Source of the DNA: Acidobacteriaceae bacterium
Lineage (GTDB): Bacteria > Acidobacteriota > Terriglobia > Terriglobales > Acidobacteriaceae
Length of the DNA: 64,000 bases
Assembly (NCBI GenBank): GCA_030037545.1
Contig: JASHRF010000107.1
Coordinates: 1 to 64,000 of the forward strand
Direction of reading: 5' to 3'
This document shows, in pieces, positions 56,998 to 64,000 of this stretch. The notes beneath the pieces are model-generated. The model ran no database searches, was not told the DNA's origin, and was given only the letters and a program-made list of their open reading frames with translations. The position numbers were made by a program, and so were the translations under genes. Every line of letters starts with the position of its first letter. The first letter of the stretch is position 1.

Positions 56998-57888
56998 ATG
57001 AACGGACTTCTGGTCGTCGACAAACCAGGCGGCATGACCAGCCACGACGTGGTTGATCGCCTGCGGCGCATTACCGGCGAGCGCAGCATCGGGCACCTGG
57101 GCACGCTCGATCCCATGGCTACGGGCGTGCTCCCGCTGCTGATGGGGAGATTCACGCGCCTAGCTCAATTTTATTCGGGGGGCGAGAAATGCTACACGGG
57201 GACCATTCGATTCGGCTTTGCCACCGACACTTACGACGCCGACGGCGAGGCTGCCGGTCCCGATCGATGGCCTGAGGCCGCAGGCGCGATTACGCTGGAG
57301 CGCGTGCGCGCGGCTGCCGGCCGCTATCACGGCGAAATGGAGCAGATGCCGCCGCCGTTTTCCGCCAAGAAGATCGAAGGCAAGCCGGCTTACAAGCTGG
57401 CGCGCGCCGGCAAGCCCGTGGAACTGAAGCCGGCAAAGATTCACATCGCGTCTTTCGAAATCAGCGCGTGCGAAGGCCCTGAGGCGCTGTTTTCCATCAA
57501 CATCAGCGCCGGAGGGTATGTGCGTTCCGTGGCCCACGAGCTGGGCCGCGAGCTGGGTTGCGGCGCGCATTTAAGGCGCTTGCGCCGGACACGGGCGGGG
57601 GCGTTTACGCTCGACGACGCACACACGCTGGACGATTTGGAAGCGCTTAAGGGAAATCTGGAGGCGCTGGAGGGTTTGTGCGTGCATCCGCGCAACCTGC
57701 TTCCGGAGATGCCGTCGGTCTCCGGCGATGCCGAAGCGCTTGGCCGCCTGCGCAACGGCGCACAGGCCAACCTGGCCGAGTTTTCTCAGGCGCCGCTGGT
57801 CAAAGTTTTCGCCGGCCAGCGCGAGCTGGTGGGAATTGCCAGGCGCGTGGCCGGAACGCTGTTTCAGCCGGTGGTGGTAATGGGATAA
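56998..57888 (+). CDS. truB: tRNA pseudouridine(55) synthase
   Basis: The 296-residue protein has the TruB motifs GLLVVDKPGGMTSHDVVDRL at the N-terminus, and HLGTLDPMATGVLPLLMG with the catalytic Asp at about 40. QMPPPFSAKKIEGKPAYKLARAG and GGYVRSVAHELGRELG follow. It modifies U55 in the T-loop of all elongator tRNAs. It is not in the usual rbfA-truB-rpsO operon here. It ends 3 bp before an inverted-repeat element shared with convergent tesA. Confidence 0.95.
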   Translation: MNGLLVVDKPGGMTSHDVVDRLRRITGERSIGHLGTLDPMATGVLPLLMGRFTRLAQFYSGGEKCYTGTIRFGFATDTYDADGEAAGPDRWPEAAGAITLERVRAAAGRYHGEMEQMPPPFSAKKIEGKPAYKLARAGKPVELKPAKIHIASFEISACEGPEALFSINISAGGYVRSVAHELGRELGCGAHLRRLRRTRAGAFTLDDAHTLDDLEALKGNLEALEGLCVHPRNLLPEMPSVSGDAEALGRLRNGAQANLAEFSQAPLVKVFAGQRELVGIARRVAGTLFQPVVVMG

Positions 57889-57891
57889 AGG

Positions 57892-58009
57892 CAGTTCATC
57901 GTTCGCATTTCACAGTTGCTCGTCTTCGCGCGGGGGCATTCAACGAAAGAGCAATCTAAGCCGGGTCGAAAGCGCAACGCTGGCATTGAAAGCTGCGAAC
58001 TGTGAACTG
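57892..58009. repeat. Inverted-repeat element between convergent truB and tesA
   Basis: CAGTTCATCGTTCGCA (57892-57907) and TGCGAACTGTGAACTG (57994-58009) are complementary at 14 of 16 positions. The element begins 4 bp after the truB stop and ends one base before the tesA stop codon, the same arrangement as the element at 19241-19372. It could act as a bidirectional terminator. Confidence 0.6.
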
Positions 58010-58010
58010 T

Positions 58011-58634
58011 TTACTGTTTTCGCAGCAGCGGCTTCAGCACCGGCATGAGCGTGCCGGCGATGATTTCCGAACCTTTGGTGGTGGGATGAATGCCGTCGGC
58101 CTGGATGGTGCCGGGAACATGGATGAGGTTTTTGTAGAGCATGGGCACCAGCGCGACGTGGTCCTGATCGGCCAAAGAGGCGAACATCTGCTGAAATGCG
58201 CGGATGTAATCGGGGCCGTAGTCAGGGGGTAGCGTGATGCCGGCCAGCAGCACTTTGACGTGGGCGTTCTGGAGGGTGGCGATTACCTGGTTTAAATTGC
58301 TGCGCGTCTGCGCGAGGGGCTGGCCGCGCAGTCCGTCGTTGCCGCCGAACTCGACGATGACGATGGCCGGATGCAGGCGCAGGACCTCAGGCAGCGCGGT
58401 AACAGCATCTTTGGTAGTAGCGCCGCTGGTGCCCTCATTGACTACGTTGTATCTGTATCCGTGGGCATCGAGATCCCGCTGAAGAAAGTCGGAGTAAGCA
58501 TTGCCATAGGGAAGCCCGTAACCGGCCGTGATGCTGTCGCCGAAGCACACGATCACCGGCCGCGAGGCGGCGTGGCAGGGCAAGACGATCAGCAGGAAGC
58601 AGATTGAAACGAAACCCTCGCGCCAAGCGTCCAC
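58011..58634 (-). CDS. tesA: TesA-like SGNH esterase/lysophospholipase
   Basis: The 207-residue protein has a signal peptide (FVSICFLLIVLPCHA). The SGNH blocks are VIVCFGDSITAGYG (nucleophile Ser), EGTSGATTKDAV (block II Gly), VEFGGNDGLRG (block III Asn) and ADGIHPTTKGSE (Asp-His dyad). TesA is a periplasmic thioesterase, protease I and lysophospholipase L1. It is divergent from an ABC transporter pair, as tesA is from ybbA-ybbP in E. coli, which supports the assignment. Confidence 0.92.
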   Translation of the reverse strand: MDAWREGFVSICFLLIVLPCHAASRPVIVCFGDSITAGYGLPYGNAYSDFLQRDLDAHGYRYNVVNEGTSGATTKDAVTALPEVLRLHPAIVIVEFGGNDGLRGQPLAQTRSNLNQVIATLQNAHVKVLLAGITLPPDYGPDYIRAFQQMFASLADQDHVALVPMLYKNLIHVPGTIQADGIHPTTKGSEIIAGTLMPVLKPLLRKQ

Positions 58635-58810
58635 GAGAATAGTGTAAAGGCGGGGAACGAGGGAACAGGGACTAAGTGATTAGGGACTGAGGCAGCGCTG
58701 CCGTTTCCGCCAGGAACTGAAAGCCGGCATCTAGAAGCTCAAAGCGCCCATCGCGCAAGGACTTCGAATCACGAGCCACGAAACCACGGTCCATGCTCCC
58801 AGGAGGAATT

Positions 58811-59557
58811 TTGATCGAAGTTCGCAATGTCAGCCGGTGGATTCAGAATGGGGCGCGGCGGGTGGAGATTCTGAAAGGAATTTCGCTGGCCATTCCGGCA
58901 GGGCAGTTTATCGCCATCGTGGGCGCCAGCGGCAGCGGCAAAAGCACGCTGCTGGGCCTGCTGGCCGGGCTCGATGCGCCCAGCGCCGGCGAAATCTGGC
59001 TGGATGGCGTGCCTATTCACAATCTTGCCGAGAGCGGGCTCGCCCGCGTGCGCGGGCGCAAGATCGGCTTTGTCTTCCAGTCTTACCAGTTGATCCAGAC
59101 GCTCACCGCTCTGGAAAACGTGTTGCTGCCCTACGAGCTGAACGTGGAGGGCAACGGCCTGGAACGGGCGCGGCGGATGCTCGAGGAAGTGGGGCTGCGC
59201 GATCGCATGGATCATTATCCTGTGCAGCTCTCTGGAGGCGAGCAACAGCGCGTGGCGCTGGCGCGGGCATTTGTGGTGGAGCCTGCCATCGTGATGGCCG
59301 ACGAGCCGACCGGCAATCTCGATTCGGTGAACGGCAGTCTGGTGCTAGATCTCCTGCTGGAGCGCAATCGCAAATCCGGAACCACGCTGGTGCTGGTGAC
59401 GCACGATTCTGAAATTGCGGGGCAGGCGGATCGCAAGATTGTGCTGAAGGATGGGCTGGTGGTCGAAGACACGCTGCCGCTCGCGACGGTCGCGGCGGGA
59501 TCCTCCGATAGGCGCGTCGCGGAACGTGGCGAGCCGGAGGAAGAGAATCATGGCTGA
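58811..59557 (+). CDS. ybbA: ABC transporter ATP-binding protein, YbbA-like
   Basis: I favour the TTG start at 58811 because AGGAGG lies just upstream; the ATG at 58793 would put that site inside the gene. The 248-residue protein has Walker A GASGSGKST, signature LSGGEQQRVALARAF and Walker B VMADEPTGNLD, the hallmarks of LolD/MacB-type ATPases. It overlaps the permease gene by 8 bp, so the two are coupled. Divergence from tesA mirrors the E. coli ybbA locus. Confidence 0.93.
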   Translation: MIEVRNVSRWIQNGARRVEILKGISLAIPAGQFIAIVGASGSGKSTLLGLLAGLDAPSAGEIWLDGVPIHNLAESGLARVRGRKIGFVFQSYQLIQTLTALENVLLPYELNVEGNGLERARRMLEEVGLRDRMDHYPVQLSGGEQQRVALARAFVVEPAIVMADEPTGNLDSVNGSLVLDLLLERNRKSGTTLVLVTHDSEIAGQADRKIVLKDGLVVEDTLPLATVAAGSSDRRVAERGEPEEENHG

Positions 59558-62138
59558 ACGCGCGTTAAGCTGGGCGCGCGCCGCGGCTATCGCCTGGCGC
59601 GATTTGAAATCCGCACCGGGAAAATTCGGCTTTGTGGTGCTTTCCGTTGCGGTGGGCGTGGCCGCGCTGGTGGGCGTGCGCGGATTAAGCTCGAGCTTTC
59701 GCGCCACGCTTTCGGGTCAAGCGCGTTCACTGATGGCCGCGGACCTGAGCGCGCACATTGTGCATGTGCCCACGACGGACGAGCTCAAGAATATTGCGAC
59801 GGTCGTTCACGAGAATCCAGGTATGCGCATGACCTGGGCGACGGAAACGGTGTCAATGGCTTCGGCGCCGCCCGATCCGGTGCCGCTGCTGGTTTCGCTC
59901 AAGGCTGTCGATCCGAGCCAATATCCTTACTACGGAACAGCGGCGCTCGACCCGCCGATGAGCCTGCAGCAGGCGCTTGGGTATGACTCGGCCGTGGTCG
60001 CGGAGGAGTTTCTCATCCGCATGAATGCGAAGGTTGGCGGAACGCTGCGATTGGGCGGGCGGACATTTCGTATTGCGGCGGTGCTCAAGCAGGAGCCGGA
60101 TCGGATCATGGCCGGCGCGGGGCTGGGGCCGCGCGTGATGATCTCGCAGGCAGCGCTGGAGCAAACCGGCCTGATCGCCTACGGAAGCCGCGTGAACGAG
60201 CGCCTGCTGGTGAAACTGCCCGATCCGCTTCCGAAAGGCGTTTCCGCGGATGCGGAACTGACGGCGGCGCGCAAGGAACTTGAAACTGCGCTGCCCGACG
60301 CTCAGGTGATGGATTACCGCGAAGGTAATCCGGCGCTGACGCGCGGCCTCGACAATGCAACTTCGATCCTTAGCCTGATTTGCCTGGTGGCGATGGTGCT
60401 GGGTGCGATAGGCGTGGCCATGGCCATGCACGCGCATCTCGAACAGCGCATGGACATGCTGGCGATCTTGAAAGCACTGGGCGCAGGCTCGACCGATCTT
60501 TTGCGAATCTTTTTATTGCAGACGCTGGGCCTGGGGCTGGCCGGCGCCTTGATAGGCGTAGCTGCAGGCGTGGGGGTTATGACGGCGCTGCCGGCGGCGT
60601 TTGGCAAACTGCTGTTCATCAAACCCGTGTTGGCGTTTCCGTGGCGGTCGGCGCTGGCCGGGCTGGGCACGGGTTTGCTGACCACGCTGCTGTTTTGTTT
60701 GCCGCCGCTGCTCGATGTGCGTGCGGTGCGGCCGGTGCTGGTGCTGCGCCGGTTGGTGGAGCAGAGAGCGCAGGGATTTCGTGACCGGATTGACCGCTGG
60801 TGGGAGCGCCGTTTGCAGCTTGGCATTGCGGCCGCGGTGGTGGTCGCGCTGGGTGCTATAGCGTGGGCGCTCTCCGATTCGCCCAAAGTCGGCGGATGGT
60901 TCACGTTTCTGTTCACCTGCGCCCTCGCCGTTCTGTTGCTCATGGCGTGGGCAGCGCTGCGCCTCATTCGTTTTATTCTCGGGCGCGTGCGCCTGCGCCT
61001 GCCATCTTCACTCCGTCATGGCCTGGCGAATCTTTATCGTCCCGGCAACCAGTCGGCGGCGGTGCTGGCGGCGCTGGGTACCGGCGTCATGCTCATCCTC
61101 ACCGTCTATCTCATGCAATCGGGGCTGCTGCGCGATCTGCATGAGACGGCTTCGCCCAAGGTGCCGAATGTGTACCTGGTGGATGTAAGCACTGACGAAG
61201 TCGCCGGCGTGAAGACATTCTTCTGGCACCAGGCCGGCGTGACGCAGCCGCTCGGATTGATTCCCATCGTTACCGGACGCTTTATAACCATCAACGGACG
61301 GCAAGTGGCGCAGATGCGGGGCCAGCATTATCCAGTACGCATGTTGGAGTCGGCTGAGCTGACCTGGGCAGATACGCCTCTTGAGGGCGACAAGATTACC
61401 GCCGGCGCATGGTGGAAGCAGAACAACGAATCCGCGATTGCCATGGGCGAGGGCCTGGCCAAGCGGCTGCGCATCGGCGTGGGCTCGCAGGTGGAGCTGG
61501 AGACCGGCGGAATAGACCATACGCTGCGCGTGGCTGCCCTTTATAAGGCCGATGGCGAGCACCTGGGATCGTACCTGGAGTTTGTGCTGCCTTCCGCACT
61601 CGTCCGGGATGTGCCTGCAACCTGGTACGGCGGCGCGCACATGGATTCCGGCCAGATACCAGATATGGAGCGAGCGCTGTTTGCCGCCTATCCCACGGTC
61701 ACGGTCATCAACATAGCCGATGTGCTCGACCGCATCGAGAGCGTGGTCGATCAGGTGACGCTGGTGGTGCGTGTGCTGGCGGGTTTCTCGATACTCGCCG
61801 GGCTCATGATTTTGGCTTCGAGCATCGCCAGCACGCGATTCCGGCGCATGCAGGAGGCGGTGGTGCTGAAGACGCTAGGCGCCACGCGCATGAGGATCGT
61901 GCGCACATTCAGCATCGAGTTCAGCGTGCTGGGCTTGCTGGGCGGCGCGGTGGGCGTGGTCTTTGCCAACCTGCTGACGCGCGTGCTGGAGCATCGGATG
62001 GAGATTGCTTTCCATATCCAGTGGACGGCAACCGGCATTGCCCTGGCTGGAACCGCGGTGGTGGCCACGGCAACGGGCTGGATCGCCAGCTATCGCATCC
62101 TGGGGCTGCGCCCGCTGCAGGTATTGCGCGAGGAGTAG
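59550..62138 (+). CDS. ybbP: FtsX-like ABC permease, YbbP-like
   Basis: The 862-residue permease starts at ATG 59550 behind GGAGG. It begins with a transmembrane segment (FGFVVLSVAVGVAALVGVRG), then a periplasmic domain, two FtsX modules and ten or so hydrophobic segments. SILSLICLVAMVLGAIGVAMAMHAH and VVLKTLGATRMRIVRTFSIEF are typical FtsX cores. It would couple ATP hydrolysis by its partner to movement or extraction of envelope substrates, probably lipid-related given tesA next to it. The E. coli counterpart is of unclear function. Confidence 0.9.
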   Translation: MAERALSWARAAAIAWRDLKSAPGKFGFVVLSVAVGVAALVGVRGLSSSFRATLSGQARSLMAADLSAHIVHVPTTDELKNIATVVHENPGMRMTWATETVSMASAPPDPVPLLVSLKAVDPSQYPYYGTAALDPPMSLQQALGYDSAVVAEEFLIRMNAKVGGTLRLGGRTFRIAAVLKQEPDRIMAGAGLGPRVMISQAALEQTGLIAYGSRVNERLLVKLPDPLPKGVSADAELTAARKELETALPDAQVMDYREGNPALTRGLDNATSILSLICLVAMVLGAIGVAMAMHAHLEQRMDMLAILKALGAGSTDLLRIFLLQTLGLGLAGALIGVAAGVGVMTALPAAFGKLLFIKPVLAFPWRSALAGLGTGLLTTLLFCLPPLLDVRAVRPVLVLRRLVEQRAQGFRDRIDRWWERRLQLGIAAAVVVALGAIAWALSDSPKVGGWFTFLFTCALAVLLLMAWAALRLIRFILGRVRLRLPSSLRHGLANLYRPGNQSAAVLAALGTGVMLILTVYLMQSGLLRDLHETASPKVPNVYLVDVSTDEVAGVKTFFWHQAGVTQPLGLIPIVTGRFITINGRQVAQMRGQHYPVRMLESAELTWADTPLEGDKITAGAWWKQNNESAIAMGEGLAKRLRIGVGSQVELETGGIDHTLRVAALYKADGEHLGSYLEFVLPSALVRDVPATWYGGAHMDSGQIPDMERALFAAYPTVTVINIADVLDRIESVVDQVTLVVRVLAGFSILAGLMILASSIASTRFRRMQEAVVLKTLGATRMRIVRTFSIEFSVLGLLGGAVGVVFANLLTRVLEHRMEIAFHIQWTATGIALAGTAVVATATGWIASYRILGLRPLQVLREE

Positions 62139-62208
62139 AGCGCTCGTCCTAGGCGGCCGCGCAAGGCTGGTCACGGCAACCGCGCGGTGCGGTTACAATT
62201 CATTCGAG

Positions 62209-62964
62209 ATGATTCGCAAACCCGCTCCCAAACTTTCGAAGAAATCCGCCGTTGCGAAGAAGTCCAAACGCGGCCCCGTCACGCTGGCCATCGACATTGG
62301 CGGCTCAGGGCTGAAGGCCATGCTGCTTGACCCGGCGGGAAAACCGGTGAGCGAGCGCGAGCGCGTGGTGACGCCGGCAATTGCCACGCCGCGCGCCGTA
62401 ATAAAGGCGCTGGATGCCATGGTTGCCAGGCTGGTGCGCTTCGATCGCGTTTCGGTGGGGTTTCCCGGCGTGGTCAAGAAGGGAATCACGTACACGGGCT
62501 TCAATCTTCACCCGTATTGGGTGAATTTCCACCTTGAAGAAGAGCTGGCCAAGCTCTGGAAACGGCCGGTGCGCGTGGCCAATGACGCCGCCGTGCAGGG
62601 ATACGGCGCGATTCGGGGCCGCGGAGTGGAGATGATCGTCACGCTGGGAACCGGAATGGGCTCGTCGATCTACACCGATGGGCGCCTGTGCCCCGGCCTG
62701 GAGCTGGCGCATCATCCGTGGCGCAAAAAGACCTACGAGGATTATCTGGGCCGGCGCGGACTCGACCAGTACGGCAAGCACCACTGGAACCATCTGCTGC
62801 AACTCGCCATTGCGCAGACCGCCCATACCTTCAACTGGGATCATCTCTATCTGGGCGGGGGCAACACCAAGAAAATCATCCTCGCTTTGCCGCCCAACGT
62901 GACCATCGTGTCGAATGAAACCGGCCTGCTGGGCGGCGTGGCGCTGTGGCGGGACGTGGGGTAA
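62209..62964 (+). CDS. ppgK: ROK-family polyphosphate glucokinase-like kinase
   Basis: The 251-residue protein starts at ATG 62209, with only a weak GAG nearby. A Lys-rich leader (KLSKKSAVAKKSKRG) precedes the ATPase core LAIDIGGSGLKAMLLD (phosphate-1 motif). VSVGFPGVV, VANDAAVQGYGA, VTLGTGMGSSIYTDG and YLGGGN follow. The ROK zinc motif is absent, as in PpgK enzymes. These phosphorylate glucose with polyphosphate or ATP. The length is typical. Confidence 0.82.
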   Translation: MIRKPAPKLSKKSAVAKKSKRGPVTLAIDIGGSGLKAMLLDPAGKPVSERERVVTPAIATPRAVIKALDAMVARLVRFDRVSVGFPGVVKKGITYTGFNLHPYWVNFHLEEELAKLWKRPVRVANDAAVQGYGAIRGRGVEMIVTLGTGMGSSIYTDGRLCPGLELAHHPWRKKTYEDYLGRRGLDQYGKHHWNHLLQLAIAQTAHTFNWDHLYLGGGNTKKIILALPPNVTIVSNETGLLGGVALWRDVG

Positions 62965-63099
62965 GCGAACAGGCGCAGACGATCAACCCGTTCAAACCGC
63001 AATGGCTGCATCCCAGGGCGTGCCGGCGCGCATTCGCCGCGAACCGTTTGGGCTGGGGCGTGGACTTCGATATTCTGAATAGAAGGCCGCCGAGACGCG

Positions 63100-64000
63100 A
63101 TGAGTAACGCTCACCCCCATCCCCTGGAGAAGCTGCTTGCCAGCCGCATCGCCGTGCTTGACGGAGCGATGGGCACGACCATCCGCAACTACGGCATGAC
63201 GGAGGCGGATATTCGCGGCGAGCGGAGCGACGCTCGATTCCGGGACGCGAAAAAGGATTTGCTGAACGACGGAGATCTCTTCACTCTCACCCAGCCCCAG
63301 ATGATCGGCGACATCCATCGCCGCTTTCTTGAGGCGGGCGCGGACATGATCGAGACCAACACCTTTGGCGCGACGACAATTGCGCAGAGCGAGTTTTTTT
63401 TGGGCGATCCGCGCGAGCAGGGCGCGCGCAAGGATCCGGCGTTCTACCAGAAGGTGATTGAAGATCCGTTTCTGAAAAATCTGGCGTGGGAGATCAATGA
63501 GCAGTCGGCGCGGCAGTGCCGCGTGTGGGCGGATCGAGTAGGCGAAGCGACGGGGCGACAGCGGTTCGTGGCCGGAGCCATCGGGCCGCTGACGGTATCG
63601 CTTTCGAATTCGCCGGATGCCGAGGATGCGGGCTTTCGCGTGGTGACATTCAACCAGGTGAAGACCGCCTACGCGGAACAGGTGCACGCGCTGATGGCCG
63701 GCGGTGTGGATACGCTTCTGGTGGAGACGATCTTCGATTCGCTGAATGCCAAAGCGGCTCTGGTGGCGATTCAGGAGGTCTTCGCGGAGGTGGGCAAAAA
63801 GCTGCCGGTGATGATTTCTGCGGCAGTGGGACGCGGCGGAGAAACCATGATCTCGGCGCAGACTGTGGAGGCGTTCTGGACCGCGGTGGAGCATGTGAAG
63901 CCGTTGTCGGTAGGGCTGAACTGCTCGCTGGGCCCGGATTTGATGGCGCCATTCCTGCGCGAACTATCAGAGAAGGCCAACGTAGCCATCTCCTGCTATC
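63100..64000 (+). CDS. metH: Methionine synthase, N-terminal part (runs off the window)
   Basis: The ORF starts at ATG 63100 and is open to the window edge, encoding 300 residues. It shows the homocysteine-methyltransferase start (LASRIAVLDGAMGTTIRNYG), DMIETNTFGATTIAQSEF, FVAGAIGPLTVSLSNSPD and VDTLLVETIFDSLNAKAAL. The second-half metal region (VGLNCSLGP) is included. The full cobalamin-dependent enzyme is about 1,200 residues. It remethylates homocysteine, the methionine side of sulfur metabolism. The 135-bp upstream gap shows no SAM or cobalamin riboswitch by eye. Confidence 0.9.
   Translation, partial: MSNAHPHPLEKLLASRIAVLDGAMGTTIRNYGMTEADIRGERSDARFRDAKKDLLNDGDLFTLTQPQMIGDIHRRFLEAGADMIETNTFGATTIAQSEFFLGDPREQGARKDPAFYQKVIEDPFLKNLAWEINEQSARQCRVWADRVGEATGRQRFVAGAIGPLTVSLSNSPDAEDAGFRVVTFNQVKTAYAEQVHALMAGGVDTLLVETIFDSLNAKAALVAIQEVFAEVGKKLPVMISAAVGRGGETMISAQTVEAFWTAVEHVKPLSVGLNCSLGPDLMAPFLRELSEKANVAISCY

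Noticed and set aside
62965..63099. Possible SAM or cobalamin riboswitch upstream of metH
   Set aside because: I find none of the conserved cores, and the 135-bp gap offers little room for them.
1..64000. CRISPR arrays, prophage genes, transposases, rRNA
   Set aside because: No regularly spaced direct repeats and no such genes were seen in any frame.

Overview
The window is a GC-rich, gene-dense chromosomal segment of a bacterium. Gene content, protein style and intergenic repeats of the GTCATCCTGAGC...AAGGATC type all suggest an acidobacterium (Acidobacteriota, class Terriglobia). That assignment is inference: there is no rRNA gene or other taxonomic marker here. I see no prophage, IS transposase, CRISPR array, tRNA or rRNA.

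Layout. 1-7300: a repeat-rich edge, then a leftward run: secreted peptidoglycan-binding-like protein, HtrA/DegP-type protease, secreted amidohydrolase, M20 peptidase, truA. 7300-8069: a long gene-free stretch with a TetR-type palindrome and a 172-bp MITE-like inverted repeat, ahead of a TolC-family efflux protein. 10.3-22 kb: mixed housekeeping and envelope genes: aroA, a GAF-GAF-SpoIIE phosphatase, a DeoC homologue whose Schiff-base lysine is Gln, hpt, a Tat-exported DUF362 protein, a beta-barrel, a CrtI-like oxidoreductase, two small secreted proteins and a TPR protein. 22.4-36.5 kb: a zinc-ribbon mini-protein, uvrA, then sugar-acid genes (FAH hydrolase, KDPG aldolase, KDG kinase) divergent from a Gfo/Idh/MocA dehydrogenase and a TIM-barrel isomerase, followed by a lone PD-(D/E)XK protein, pncB and a GH106-like rhamnosidase. 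36.7-46.7 kb: ilvE, pyrD, a four-gene [NiFe] uptake hydrogenase operon (small, large, cytochrome b, protease) and, divergently, a siroheme sulfite/nitrite reductase followed by siroheme synthase. 46.8-64 kb: aldo/keto reductase, macro-domain protein, secreted serine protease, a thiol-redox group (YpdA-like, HMA-like, TlpA-like), glycosyltransferase, a pterin group (two PTPS paralogues plus folE), CHAD protein, truB, tesA divergent from ybbA-ybbP, polyphosphate glucokinase and the 5' part of metH.

The most striking regulatory structure lies upstream of the sulfite reductase. A predicted promoter places the transcript start at or next to the ATG of a 21-codon ORF containing Cys-Cys-Arg-Cys-Cys. 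An intrinsic terminator follows, ending about 20 nt before the reductase start codon. This looks like a leaderless cysteine-sensing attenuator that would couple cysteine supply to sulfite reduction and siroheme synthesis.

Other themes are TGTGA-N6-TCACA (CRP/FNR-type) palindromes upstream of truA, a secreted-protein pair and the hydrogenase/reductase divergent region; inverted-repeat elements wedged between convergent genes; and a repeat-like sequence inside a coding region (CysG linker).
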